A stretch of DNA of 18,474 bases from JAAYBR01 sp033813475 (GTDB taxonomy: Bacteria; Hydrogenedentota; Hydrogenedentia; Hydrogenedentales; CAITNO01), in NCBI GenBank assembly GCA_033813475.1, contig JAPXRP010000079.1, positions 1 to 18,474 on the forward strand, read 5' to 3'. Made by a program: the position numbers and the translations under genes. Of this stretch, positions 6,765 through 14,683 are shown piece after piece. How positions within the stretch are numbered: position 1 is the first letter of the stretch; every line of letters starts with the position of its first letter. The notes below the pieces were generated by a model. That model was not told the origin of the DNA. It searched no databases and saw only the letters and a list, made by a program, of their open reading frames with translations.

Positions 6765-8954
6765 ATGAAGCGCAGACTCGTCCCCGCTCTGTTGGCCGTC
6801 CTGGTTCTGTCCGCCGCCCTGCCCGCCCCGGCGGACACCCTGTCCGCCGCCCAGAAACTGATCGGGCGCGTGCTGCCGGAAAAGGCTTCCCTGTTCACCG
6901 TCGAGGAAATCCCGCAGGAGGCGGGCCGCGACGTCTTTGAGATCGAGGGCGGCGGAGGGACGGTCACGCTGCGCGGTTCGTCGGGGGTGGCCGTCGCGTC
7001 CGCCCTGAACTGGTACCTGAAGCACCACTGCCACGCGAATGTGTCCTGGCGCGGCACGCAGACAACTCTTCCCGACCCGCTGCCCGCCGTTTCCCCGAAG
7101 GTGCGCAGGGCCACCCCCCTCGACTGGCGCTACTGCTTCAACTATTGCTGTTTCAGCTACTCCCTGGCCTGGTGGGACTGGGCGGAGTGGGAGCGCATCA
7201 TTGACTGGATGGCCATGAACGGCGTCAACATGCCCCTCGCCGTCACGGGGCAGGAGTCTGTCTGGGCGGAAGTCGGAAAGTCTTTCGGTCTCACGCAGGC
7301 GGACATGGACGCCTTTTTTGTCGGGCCGGGCTACCTCCCCTTCGGCTGGATGGGCTGCATGGACGGGTGGGGCGGCCCCCTGCCGACAGACTGGACGGCC
7401 CGCCACGCCGCCCTCCAGAAACGCATCGTGGCGCGCGAGCGGGAGCTGGGCATGAAGCCCGTCCTTCAGGGGTTCACCGGCCATGTCCCCGCCGCGCTCA
7501 AGAACAAATTCCCCGACGCCACGTTCCAGCAGCTCCCGAGTTGGTGCGGTTTCCCCGGCACCCTATTCGTGGACCCGCAGGACCCGCTCTTCGTCAAAGT
7601 GGGCAAGGCCTTCGTCGAGGAGCAGACCCGGCAGTTCGGCACGGACCACCTCTACGCGGCGGACACCTTCATAGAGATGTCACCGCCGAGCGACGACCCC
7701 GCCTTCCTCGACGCCATGGGCAAGGCCGTGTTTGAGGCCATGCGCGCCGGCGATCCGGAGGCGGTCTGGATCATGCAGGGATGGCTCTTTGTGAACAACC
7801 CCGGCTATTGGAAGGCGCCGCAGACGAAGGCGCTGCTCACCTCGGTGCCGGACGACCGCATGACGGTCCTCGACCTCCACTGCGAGGACCGGCCCGCGTG
7901 GAAGATCACGGAGTCCTTCCACGGCAAGCCGTGGATCTGGTGCGTCATCCAGGACTTCGGCGACGTGGTGAGCATGCACGGCGGCCTGCCCCGCATCGCG
8001 GCGGACCTGCCGGGGGCGCTCAACGACCCGGCGCGCGGCAGCCTGCGGGGCGCGGGGATCATTATGGAGGGGCTGGGGTACAACCCCGTCGTGAACGACC
8101 TCCTCAGCGACCTGTTCTGGGATCCCGTCTCTCCGGACCTCAACGAGTGGATCCAGGGTCATGCCCGCCAGCGCTACGGCAAGTCCCTGCCCAAGGCGGA
8201 GGCCGCCTGGAAGGGATTCCTGAACACCGTGTACCGGCAGTCAGGCCGGGGACGGTCCGTCGTCTGCATGCGCCCCGCGCTGGACCCCAAAGAACTCTGG
8301 GGCGGCGGCCCCGCGGCCTGCGACCTTGCGGCGCTGGCCGCCGCCTGGGGCGGCCTGGCGGCCTGCGCCCCGGAACTCAGGGACGTGGACGCCTACCAGT
8401 ACGACCTGGTCCACGTCACGCGGCAGGTTCTCTCCGATCTCGCGGGAATCCGCCTCGCCCGCACCATGAAGGCCCACGCCGCCAAGGATGCCGACCTCTT
8501 CAGCAGGGAGGCCGACGCCTATCTGGAACTCTTTGACGACCTGGACCGCCTCCTCGCCACGCGCGGCGAGTTTCTGCTGGGACGCTGGCTGGAGGACGCG
8601 AAGCGCTGGGGCGCGGACGACAAAGAACGCGCGCTGCTGGAGTGGAACGCCCGCACGCAGATCACCCTGTGGGGGCCGCCCGAGGGCGTGCTGCACGACT
8701 ACGCCCAAAAGCACTGGGCCGGCCTGGTGCGGGACTTCTACCGGCCGCGCTGGGAGCAGTTCCTCTCAAAACTGGAGTCCTCCCTGCGCGACCGCGCGTC
8801 CTTCGACGGCAAGGCGTTCACCCGCGACCTGCAACAGTGGGAGGACGCCTGGACCCGCCGGACAGACCTGCACGCCGCCGCCCCTTCAGGGAACGCCGCG
8901 GAAGTCTCCCTTGCGCTGTGGGAGAAATACCACGCCGAGGCCGCGGGGAAGTAG
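6765..8954 (+). CDS. Exported alpha-N-acetylglucosaminidase, glycoside hydrolase family 89
   Basis: 729 residues, close to the human lysosomal NAGLU (about 743). The signal peptide is MKRRLVPALLAVLVLSAAL, with cleavage near APA-DTL. A short N-terminal domain (about 25-110) leads into the catalytic barrel. The two catalytic glutamates can be placed: E304 in DTFIEMSPP (human DTFNEMQPP, E316) and E435 in IIMEGLGYNP (human E446 region). Other family hallmarks are DWRYCFNYCCFSYSLAWWDW and the MAMNGVNMPLA segment. A helical C-terminal domain follows from about 500. GH89 enzymes remove terminal alpha-linked GlcNAc; known substrates are heparan sulfate ends and alpha-GlcNAc-capped mucin glycans. The ATG at 6765 is chosen because it begins the signal peptide and follows the previous stop by 10 bases; only a weak GAGAGG precedes it. 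No sulfatase or sugar transporter is nearby. Confidence 0.94.
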   Translation: MKRRLVPALLAVLVLSAALPAPADTLSAAQKLIGRVLPEKASLFTVEEIPQEAGRDVFEIEGGGGTVTLRGSSGVAVASALNWYLKHHCHANVSWRGTQTTLPDPLPAVSPKVRRATPLDWRYCFNYCCFSYSLAWWDWAEWERIIDWMAMNGVNMPLAVTGQESVWAEVGKSFGLTQADMDAFFVGPGYLPFGWMGCMDGWGGPLPTDWTARHAALQKRIVARERELGMKPVLQGFTGHVPAALKNKFPDATFQQLPSWCGFPGTLFVDPQDPLFVKVGKAFVEEQTRQFGTDHLYAADTFIEMSPPSDDPAFLDAMGKAVFEAMRAGDPEAVWIMQGWLFVNNPGYWKAPQTKALLTSVPDDRMTVLDLHCEDRPAWKITESFHGKPWIWCVIQDFGDVVSMHGGLPRIAADLPGALNDPARGSLRGAGIIMEGLGYNPVVNDLLSDLFWDPVSPDLNEWIQGHARQRYGKSLPKAEAAWKGFLNTVYRQSGRGRSVVCMRPALDPKELWGGGPAACDLAALAAAWGGLAACAPELRDVDAYQYDLVHVTRQVLSDLAGIRLARTMKAHAAKDADLFSREADAYLELFDDLDRLLATRGEFLLGRWLEDAKRWGADDKERALLEWNARTQITLWGPPEGVLHDYAQKHWAGLVRDFYRPRWEQFLSKLESSLRDRASFDGKAFTRDLQQWEDAWTRRTDLHAAAPSGNAAEVSLALWEKYHAEAAGK

Positions 8955-8975
8955 CGCCTTCCCCGGCGGAGTGTG

Positions 8976-10910
8976 TCAGAGCGGCGCGCGCCTGTCCAGC
9001 CGTTCCATGTTGCGCCGCGCCTCGGCGAAATGGGGCAGGGCGTCAAGGGCGCGGGCGAAGTATTTGCGCGCCGCGTCGTACTCGCCATGCCGCGCGCAGA
9101 GGGCCCCCGCGTTGTTCAGGATCGCCGCGTCTTTGGGGCCGTAGACTTGGACGCCGTCCTCGATCAGGCGCATGGCGTGCCGCAGCCGCTCTCCGGCCTT
9201 CCCGGGCGTTTCAGGGCGCTCTCTGAGGAGCCTCAGCTGCTCCTCGGCGCGCCGAAAGAGAATGTCCGCACGGATGGCGTCGGCGGTGAACTCCCCCTCG
9301 TAGGAATACCAGTCCGGCCAGGCGTAGTCTTTGAAGTCGTTTCGCTCGGACGGTTCCCTCTCGCCCGGACGCAGCGCCCGCCAAAGCAGCCCCGTCTGCA
9401 CCGTCCGGATGCCCGATTCGGGCCGGAACCGCACCGGCTTTTCCAGGTAAAGCGGCCGGTCGGTGTTCAGCAGCAGGGCCTCCAGCAGTTCGGCATCATA
9501 CCGCCGCGGGGGGAACTCCCCCGCCTTGGCGCGCAATTCCGGGGGGATGCCGGGCATGCGGTCCACATCCAGATAGCCGTACCGGCGGAGGTCCGTCACA
9601 TCCCGCCGCACGCCGCGGACCTCCTGGAGGTACATCACCCCGAACCCGGCGTAATCCGACTCGGAAACGTAGAAGACCTTCCAAGGCATTGTTTCCAGCA
9701 CTCTCCAGGCATAGGTCTCCACCCAGTCGTATTCGGAGCGGTCCAGCGCCTTCCAATCCGGGCGCAGCACCGCCATGGCCACCACCCCCGCGGCCAGGGT
9801 GGAGGACAGGAAGGCCCCGCGCCTACCCGGCAGGGACGGCGCGCGCCGGGGCAGGTCCACCAGCACAGCCACGCACAGGGCCCCGGCGAAGTAGGCCGGG
9901 ATGGGGAACACGGACATGACCTGGATCCATTCGCGGGTCAGCTCGAAGTTCTGCCAGAACGCGAACCCGGCGACGACGGACACGGAACAGGCCGCCAGCA
10001 GAAGCGCCAGCCCCCGGCGGAGGCGCCAGAGGAGCGCAAAGCCGAGCAGGTCCAGCCCCATGAGCCCCTGGGCCCACCACATGCGGAACAGCGCCGCCGC
10101 CTGGAGCCCCATGCGTTCGGCGGTGCGGGGGTACTGGGTCACCATGAAGTCAAACTGTGTCCGGCGCACGTGCCGCCAGAAGTTGGGCCAGGTCTCGGGG
10201 TTGCCCCAGTCCAGCGGCGGGTTGGCCGCCGAGCGCACGGGAAGGTACAGGAACAGCCCGACACACACGGCGGCGGACAGCAGCGACAGGAGCGCGTAGA
10301 ATCCCCAACGGCGCGCGGAGGAAAGGCCCCCCGTGTGCTGCGCGTCACGAACCAGGACGTAGCCCGCGAAGCAGGGCATCAGGAGGATGAACGTGTTGTG
10401 CCCCGCCATGCCCAGACCGAACACGACGGCGAAGGCCGCGAGCGTGGCGTTGCGCCGGCCCTGTTCCCAGCAGACCAGCAGCAGAAGCGACAGGCCGAAG
10501 AGGAACGCGTTGAGCGTGTAGACCTCGGGGATGACCGCCTGCGCCACCACACCGGGGAGCAGCCCGAACAGAACCGCCGCCGCGAAGGCCGCGATCCGGT
10601 TCCCCGTCAGGCGGACGGCGATGAGGGCAAGCATTGCCGAGGCCGCTGCGCTGAAAACAGCGGAGGCCAGGGCCACGCGCCAGGCCACGGCGCCGAAAGG
10701 AAGCCAGGTGAAGGGATGGGCGGCCAGGCAGTAGAGCGGATAGCCGGGGGGGTGCGGCACGCCCAGGAAGCAGGCGGCGACGATAAACTCCCCGCCGTCC
10801 TCGCCGGTGACGGTGTGGGGCAGGAGGGGCAGGCAGGCAAGAAGGACGGCGCACGCCGCGGCCAGGGCGGCGGCCATGTCGCGCGCGGAGAATGGCCGGG
10901 ATGCTTCCAT
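8976..10910 (-). CDS. DUF2723 polytopic membrane protein with C-terminal TPR, putative GT-C glycosyltransferase
   Basis: 644 residues. The first two thirds are strongly hydrophobic, about 10 or more membrane segments. The first extracytoplasmic loop has TGEDGGEF (35-42) and VPHPPGYPLY (51-60), hallmarks of DUF2723. The human family member TMEM260 is a protein O-mannosyltransferase, so a GT-C enzyme using a lipid-linked sugar is the best guess; acceptor and donor here are unknown. The soluble C-terminal third (from about 375) ends in a tetratricopeptide-like pair of helices (about 594-640: ILNNAGALCARHGEYDAARKYFARAL). The ATG at 10910 has AGGAG only 3 bases upstream, overlapping the plsY stop; M12 is an alternative start without a visible binding site. 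It is the last gene of the pgsA-der-plsY operon, 6 bases after plsY, and its stop faces the GH89 stop across 21 bases without an obvious terminator. Confidence 0.85.
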   Translation of the reverse strand: MEASRPFSARDMAAALAAACAVLLACLPLLPHTVTGEDGGEFIVAACFLGVPHPPGYPLYCLAAHPFTWLPFGAVAWRVALASAVFSAAASAMLALIAVRLTGNRIAAFAAAVLFGLLPGVVAQAVIPEVYTLNAFLFGLSLLLLVCWEQGRRNATLAAFAVVFGLGMAGHNTFILLMPCFAGYVLVRDAQHTGGLSSARRWGFYALLSLLSAAVCVGLFLYLPVRSAANPPLDWGNPETWPNFWRHVRRTQFDFMVTQYPRTAERMGLQAAALFRMWWAQGLMGLDLLGFALLWRLRRGLALLLAACSVSVVAGFAFWQNFELTREWIQVMSVFPIPAYFAGALCVAVLVDLPRRAPSLPGRRGAFLSSTLAAGVVAMAVLRPDWKALDRSEYDWVETYAWRVLETMPWKVFYVSESDYAGFGVMYLQEVRGVRRDVTDLRRYGYLDVDRMPGIPPELRAKAGEFPPRRYDAELLEALLLNTDRPLYLEKPVRFRPESGIRTVQTGLLWRALRPGEREPSERNDFKDYAWPDWYSYEGEFTADAIRADILFRRAEEQLRLLRERPETPGKAGERLRHAMRLIEDGVQVYGPKDAAILNNAGALCARHGEYDAARKYFARALDALPHFAEARRNMERLDRRAPL

Positions 10911-10916
10911 GGACTC

Positions 10917-11504
10917 CTACAGCCGGCTTTCCTCGCCCTTGAGGATGCGGCGGATGTTCGCGTGGTGCTTCACAATGACCAGCACCGCGACCAGCACGGT
11001 GACGATCCGCACGGGGACCGGCGTGGCGATGGCGAAGACCGCCGCGATCATGGCGGCGGCGGCGGAGATGGACCCCGCGCTCACCATGCGGGTGGCGGCG
11101 AACACGATGGCGAAGACCCCGCCCGCGATGAGCGTGGGCACGGGGGCGAGCCCCAGAAAGACGCCGGTGCTGGTGGCCACGCCCTTGCCCCCCCGGAACC
11201 ACAGGAAGAGGGAGAAGGTGTGCCCCAGGATGGCGGCGAGGCCGCAGAGCACCGGGAGGTACTCCCAGGTGTCCAGCCGCGCGAAAAGCACCACGGGCAC
11301 CCATCCCTTCAGGATGTCGCCCGCCAGCGTAAGGACGCCCAGGCCCTTCCCCAGCACGCGGAAGGTGTTGGTCGCGCCGATGTTCTTGCTGCCGTGCTGG
11401 CGGATGTCCACGCCGCGCAGCTTCAGGCCCAGCCACAGCCCCGTGGGCACGGACCCCAGCGCGTAGGACAGGATCACCGCGACGGAGACAAACGGCGGAC
11501 TCAT
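10917..11504 (-). CDS. plsY: Acyl-phosphate glycerol-3-phosphate acyltransferase PlsY
   Basis: 195 residues, a normal length. This integral membrane enzyme transfers the acyl group from acyl-phosphate (made by PlsX, not in this window) to sn-glycerol-3-phosphate, giving lysophosphatidic acid. The three conserved cytoplasmic motifs are visible: SKNIGATN (39-46) after GVDIRQHG, GHTFSLFLWFRGGKG (94-108), and the C-terminal VIVKHHANIRR with its conserved HxxNIxR. About five membrane segments can be traced. Its ATG overlaps the der stop as ATGA, indicating translational coupling. Confidence 0.96.
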   Translation of the reverse strand: MSPPFVSVAVILSYALGSVPTGLWLGLKLRGVDIRQHGSKNIGATNTFRVLGKGLGVLTLAGDILKGWVPVVLFARLDTWEYLPVLCGLAAILGHTFSLFLWFRGGKGVATSTGVFLGLAPVPTLIAGGVFAIVFAATRMVSAGSISAAAAMIAAVFAIATPVPVRIVTVLVAVLVIVKHHANIRRILKGEESRL

Positions 11505-12889
11505 TTGGGCTTCTCCTCCCGCAGCTCCAGCTTGATCGGCACGCCCTTGAAGCCGTAGGCCTCGCGGAGCTGGTTCTCAATGAAGCGGACATAGCTGAAG
11601 TGGAACAGGCGCACCTGGTTCACGAAGAACACAAAGGTCGTGGGGCGGGTGCCCGTCTGCGTGGCGTAGAGGATCTTGGCATGCTTGCCCTTCTGGCTCG
11701 GCGGGTTCTGCTTTGCCTTGATCTGCTCCACCAGCCGGTTCAGCTCGCCCGTGGGCACGCGCCTGCGCGCGGCCTCCGCCACGTCGTTCACATAGTCAAA
11801 CACGCCGAACACCCGCTGGCGCGTCAGGTTGGAGATGGTCACCCAGGGGATGAACTTGATCTGGGGCATCTTCAGGTCCACATCGTCCGCGAGGGCCTTG
11901 AAGCGCTTCTCCTTGTTCTCCACCAGGTCCCATTTGGTCCACACGAGCACCATCGGCACGCCGTTTTCCAGGCCGTAGCCGATGATGCGCTTGTCCTGCT
12001 CGCCGAGCCCCTCGGTCGCCTCCACCATGATCAGCGACACGTCCGACCGGCGCATGGCCCGAAGCGTCCGCGCCACGCTGAACTTCTCGACCGACGCGCG
12101 GATGCCCGCCTTCTTGCGCAGCCCCGCCGTGTCTATCAGCACATAGTCGCGCCCCTGGTGGTGCAGCTCCGCGTCTATGGCGTCGCGGGTGGTGCCGGGC
12201 ACGCTGGAGACGATGGCCCGCTCCTCGTTGAGCAGGGCGTTGACAAAGGACGACTTGCCGACGTTCGGGCGGCCCACGATGGCCACACGCACGGGGGCGT
12301 CGGGCGCGCGCTCCTCGGCGACCTCCGCCTCCTCGTCGTCGCCGTCCTCCGGCGCGGGGGCGTCGGCGGGCGGCTCGGGCAGGTGCGCCGCCACGGCGTC
12401 CATCATCTTCTCCACGCCCAGATTGTGCGTGGCGGACAGCGCGAAGGGGTCGCCCAGCCCCAGCTCGTAGAAGCCGTAGCTGTTCATGGCCAGCTTGTGG
12501 TTGTCCAGCTTGTTCACCGCGAGCACCACGGGCTTGCCCAGGCGCTGGAGCTCCTCGGCCACCAGCCGGTCCACGCGCGTGATCTCCGCCTGCCCGTCCA
12601 GCACGAACACCACCACCGCCGCCTCCTCCAGCGCCAGCCGCACCTGGTCCTGCATCTTCTTCGATATCTCGTCCAGCGGGTCCTCGATGATGCCGCCCGT
12701 GTCCACCACGCGGAAGGGCTTGCCGTTCCACGAGCCGCTGCCGAAAAACCGGTCCCGCGTGATCCCCTCCTCGTCGTGCACGATGGCCCGCTGCTTGCCG
12801 ATGATGCGGTTGAACAGCGTGGACTTGCCGACGTTCGGGCGCCCGCACACCGCCACCAGGGGCGGCCTTTTCTTTTTCGCAGAGGTCAT
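11501..12889 (-). CDS. der: Ribosome-assembly GTPase Der (EngA)
   Basis: 462 residues. Der is the only bacterial GTPase with two tandem G domains; it assists late 50S subunit assembly. First domain: P-loop GRPNVGKST (16-24), EEGITRD (40-46), DTGG (63-66), NKLD (126-129). Second domain: GRPNVGKSS (206-214), PGTTRD (231-236), DTAG (253-256), TKWD. The C-terminal KH-like domain runs from about residue 370 and includes TRPTTFVFFVN. The linker between the G domains is unusually acidic (EDGDDEEAEVAEE, about 181-193). The ATG at 12889 is chosen because it overlaps the pgsA stop as ATGA and has GAAGG just upstream; the longer frame would overlap pgsA heavily. Confidence 0.97.
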   Translation of the reverse strand: MTSAKKKRPPLVAVCGRPNVGKSTLFNRIIGKQRAIVHDEEGITRDRFFGSGSWNGKPFRVVDTGGIIEDPLDEISKKMQDQVRLALEEAAVVVFVLDGQAEITRVDRLVAEELQRLGKPVVLAVNKLDNHKLAMNSYGFYELGLGDPFALSATHNLGVEKMMDAVAAHLPEPPADAPAPEDGDDEEAEVAEERAPDAPVRVAIVGRPNVGKSSFVNALLNEERAIVSSVPGTTRDAIDAELHHQGRDYVLIDTAGLRKKAGIRASVEKFSVARTLRAMRRSDVSLIMVEATEGLGEQDKRIIGYGLENGVPMVLVWTKWDLVENKEKRFKALADDVDLKMPQIKFIPWVTISNLTRQRVFGVFDYVNDVAEAARRRVPTGELNRLVEQIKAKQNPPSQKGKHAKILYATQTGTRPTTFVFFVNQVRLFHFSYVRFIENQLREAYGFKGVPIKLELREEKPK

Positions 12890-13440
12890 TTTCGGCCTTC
12901 TTTTTCGTTTACCTGGGTCCAGCCAAAGAGGAGATAGTCCCCCAGCGACCAGACCGAGCACAGCACGGTGCCCCAGATCAGCCAGACGGCCCACGGAAAG
13001 CCCAGCAGGAGCACCGTCATGGTGGTCATCTGCACCGCCGTGGTGATCTTCCCGGAGGGCCGGGGGCGCACCCGCACGGGGCCGTACAGTTCATTGATCA
13101 GCCACGCGCCCAGCACAATGAGCACGTCGCGCGCCAGCACCGCCGCCGGGAACCACAGCGGCACCGCCGGCTCAAACGCGGGGTTCCCCGCCATGAACAC
13201 CAGCCCCAGATTCACCAGCAGCTTGTCCGCCAGCGGGTCCAGCCGCCGCCCCAGGGCGGAAACCTGCCCCAACCGGCGCGCCACATACCCGTCCAGGGCG
13301 TCGGAAACCGCCGCCGCGACGTACAACGCCAGGGCCAGATGCCGCAGTCCCGACCGGTCCGGTGTGTACAGGTGCACCATGGCGCAGAACACCGGGACAA
13401 CGGCCAGCCGAAACAGCGTGATGCGGTTGGCAAGGGTCAC
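12886..13440 (-). CDS. pgsA: CDP-diacylglycerol-glycerol-3-phosphate 3-phosphatidyltransferase (PgsA-type)
   Basis: 184 residues. The CDP-alcohol phosphotransferase signature is complete: D47, D50-G51, A54-R55, G64, D68 and D72 (DALDGYVARR...GRRLDPLAD). LANRITLFRLAVVPVF at the N-terminus is characteristic of PgsA, which makes phosphatidylglycerophosphate at the cytoplasmic membrane. The start is taken as GTG at 13440 because family members begin just before L/P-N-x-(I/L)-T-x-x-R; the ribosome binding site is poor (GGACGG). An upstream extension to 13650 looks non-coding. The glycerol-phosphate assignment rather than another CDP-alcohol acceptor rests on the N-terminus and on pssA being clearly separate. 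It is the first gene of the der-plsY-DUF2723 operon and is divergent from psd-pssA. Confidence 0.88.
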   Translation of the reverse strand: MTLANRITLFRLAVVPVFCAMVHLYTPDRSGLRHLALALYVAAAVSDALDGYVARRLGQVSALGRRLDPLADKLLVNLGLVFMAGNPAFEPAVPLWFPAAVLARDVLIVLGAWLINELYGPVRVRPRPSGKITTAVQMTTMTVLLLGFPWAVWLIWGTVLCSVWSLGDYLLFGWTQVNEKEGRK

Positions 13441-13492
13441 TGTGAACCGTCCGTCGCTTCGTGAGCGCTGCTGCAAACCCCGTGTCGCGGGT

Positions 13493-13522
13493 ATCTTACC
13501 CGCTGGGCCGGGGGGGAAGCAA
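13493..13522 (-). promoter_or_regulatory. Candidate promoter of the pgsA-der-plsY operon with overlapping inverted repeat
   Basis: On the minus strand TTGCTT (13522-13517), an 18-base spacer, then TAAGAT (13498-13493). The match to sigma70 consensus is moderate. The -10 box lies inside the inverted repeat GCGGGTA-TCT-TACCCGC (13487-13503, plus-strand reading), which could be an operator or a hairpin at the 5' end of the message. Confidence 0.4.
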
Positions 13523-13677
13523 AGGCGGGACCTGTCCCCGACCATCAGGAGCGGCGGGTGGGAGCCCGAGCATCGGCGGAAAAGAGACCGCTTTCTTGCG
13601 GTTTTCCCGAACACAGACGCAACTCGGGAACAAGACGAAACAGACGCCACACCACACGCTCCGGGCGGACGCTCCCT

Positions 13678-13701
13678 GGGATCGCCAGGCTCTAGCCTGG
13701 C
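13678..13701 (+). repeat. 24-base REP-like palindromic element, copy 1
   Basis: GGGATC followed by GCCAGGCT-CT-AGCCTGGC, a perfect 8-bp stem with a 2-base centre. It shares the length, the GGG start, the central CTC and the terminal GGC with three other copies in this window, and lies in inverted orientation to copy 2, 137 bases away. Confidence 0.7.
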
Positions 13702-13760
13702 ACCGCGCGCCCACGCGCGCGCCCGCTCTTCCTCCTTCAGCCTCCATCCTCATTCCCCCT

Positions 13761-13806
13761 AGGGACAGAGAGGCTCCCCTTTGCTGCGCTAGTTATGACG
13801 ATCTCT
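13761..13806 (-). repeat. Degenerate CGTCAT-type dispersed repeat copy
   Basis: Read on the minus strand it contains CGTCATAACTAGCGCAG and then AAAGGGGAG. This resembles, loosely, the CGTCAT-GC-AG-GAGCG repeats at 13919-13942 and 16873-16936. The similarity is partial and the boundaries are uncertain. Confidence 0.35.
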
Positions 13807-13838
13807 CCATTGCCGGAACGAGAGGGGAAGGCCAAGAG

Positions 13839-13862
13839 GCCAAGCTGGAGCTTGGCGATCCC
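13839..13862 (-). repeat. 24-base REP-like palindromic element, copy 2 (inverted)
   Basis: Read on the minus strand: GGGATC then GCCAAGCT-CC-AGCTTGGC, a perfect 8-bp stem. It differs from copy 1 at three positions; two of them form one base pair of the stem and change together (G-C to A-T), so the palindrome is kept. Confidence 0.7.
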
Positions 13863-13918
13863 AGGGGTGTGTGGTTTGGGGAGACAGGGCGGCCGAAGCC
13901 GTGGCGGGCACAAGAGGA

Positions 13919-13942
13919 CCGCGCTTCGCTCGCCATGACGGG
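13919..13942 (-). repeat. CGTCAT-type dispersed repeat copy
   Basis: On the minus strand it reads CCCGTCATGGCGAGCGAAGC and onward to GCGG, matching the repeat at 16873-16896 (CGTCATCGCAAGGGAGCGCAG). Sequences of the CGTCAT-GCGAG-GAGCGNAGCG kind are common intergenic repeats in many bacterial genomes. Confidence 0.55.
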
Positions 13943-13991
13943 TTGATGACGGCCCGCGCCCCTGCGGGTGCGTAGGGCGGGTTCTGGGGCG

Positions 13992-13997
13992 TATACT
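13992..13997 (+). promoter_or_regulatory. Candidate -10 box of psd-pssA
   Basis: TATACT in an otherwise GC-rich tract, 36 bases upstream of the psd start. No good -35 box is visible 16-18 bases further up, so this may need an activator or be an extended-type promoter. Transcription from about 14004 would make the GTG at 14015 nearly leaderless, which favours the GTG at 14033 as the start. Confidence 0.4.
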
Positions 13998-14032
13998 ATC
14001 GGGGAACACTCTCCGTGAAAGGTCAGCATGCA

Positions 14033-14683
14033 GTGAAGCGAGAATTCAGCGGATGGCGGGAGGGGCTGTTTCTGTATGGCCCCGTGATCCTCCTGGGGGC
14101 CGGGGTGTGCCTGGCGGGCGGGCTGTGGGGCGCGGCCTGGGCCGGCGTGCCGGTGCTCTTCGTTGGCGTCGCCATGATGCTATTCTTCCGCGACTTCCCC
14201 CGCGCCATCACGGCCACGGGGAACGAGATCGTGTCGCCCGCCGACGGCACGGTGGTCGCCATTGAGGACCTGGCGGAAACCCCCCACTACGACGGCCCCT
14301 GCCGCCGGGTGAGCGTGTTCATGTCCGTTTTCAGTGTCCACGTCAACCGCGCCCCCTTTGACGGCACGGTGCGGGAGGTGCGCTACGCCCCGGGGAAATA
14401 CAAGGACGCGCGGCTCCCCGAGAGCAGCAAGGTCAACGAGTCGAACGCCGTCTGGATGGACACGGCCCACGGCCCGGTGACGGTCCGCCAGATATCCGGC
14501 GCCGTGGCGCGGCGCATTGTCTGCCCCGTCGGCCCGGGGGCCGTCCTGCGGCGCGGGGAGAAATACGGCATGATCCGCTTCGGGTCGCGCCTGGAGACGT
14601 ATCTGCCGCCGGGCACCGAAATCCGCGTGGCGATCGGGCAGCGCGCAAGCGCGGGAACCACCGTGCTGGGGAGCTTCCAATGA
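14033..14683 (+). CDS. psd: Phosphatidylserine decarboxylase, short (archaeal-like) form
   Basis: 216 residues from the chosen GTG, in the range of the short Psd subfamily. The enzyme cleaves itself to form a pyruvoyl group and converts phosphatidylserine to phosphatidylethanolamine at the membrane. Seen: two N-terminal hydrophobic stretches (about 11-50), the SPADG motif with D71, the conserved H103 in FMSVFSVHVNR, and the self-cleavage site G184-S185 in IRFGSRLETYLP (the FGS form usual for short enzymes instead of LGST). The GTG at 14033 has AAAGG about 10 bases upstream; the in-frame GTG at 14015 is the alternative. The stop overlaps the pssA start as ATGA, matching the pathway order reversed on the message. 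Confidence 0.94.
   Translation: MKREFSGWREGLFLYGPVILLGAGVCLAGGLWGAAWAGVPVLFVGVAMMLFFRDFPRAITATGNEIVSPADGTVVAIEDLAETPHYDGPCRRVSVFMSVFSVHVNRAPFDGTVREVRYAPGKYKDARLPESSKVNESNAVWMDTAHGPVTVRQISGAVARRIVCPVGPGAVLRRGEKYGMIRFGSRLETYLPPGTEIRVAIGQRASAGTTVLGSFQ

Larger units (their letters stand above)
13441..14032. other. Intergenic region between divergent phospholipid operons, repeat-bearing and non-coding
   Basis: About 590 bases without a convincing gene. Open frames here have no ribosome binding site and no family-like protein sequence. It holds a weak candidate promoter for pgsA (13493-13522), a -10 box for psd (13992-13997), two inverted 24-base palindromic elements (13678-13701 and 13839-13862), and CGTCAT-type dispersed repeat copies at 13761-13806 (weak) and 13919-13942. 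A 7-bp inverted repeat GCGGGTA/TACCCGC (13487-13503) overlaps the pgsA promoter. Confidence 0.75.

Noticed and set aside
8955..8975. Possible terminator between the convergent GH89 and DUF2723 genes
   Set aside because: Only 21 bases, with no stem long enough and no T-run on either strand.
8973..11558. 861-codon open frame on the plus strand opposite the DUF2723 and plsY genes
   Set aside because: It is antisense to two well-supported genes. Its translation is rich in H, R, G, Q and P as expected from reading GC-biased codons backwards, and it has no ribosome binding site or recognisable domain.
13461..13946. 161-codon frame in the gap between pgsA and psd
   Set aside because: No ribosome binding site; it crosses palindromic and dispersed repeats, and its translation resembles repeat-derived sequence (KLELGD, ASLAMTG).
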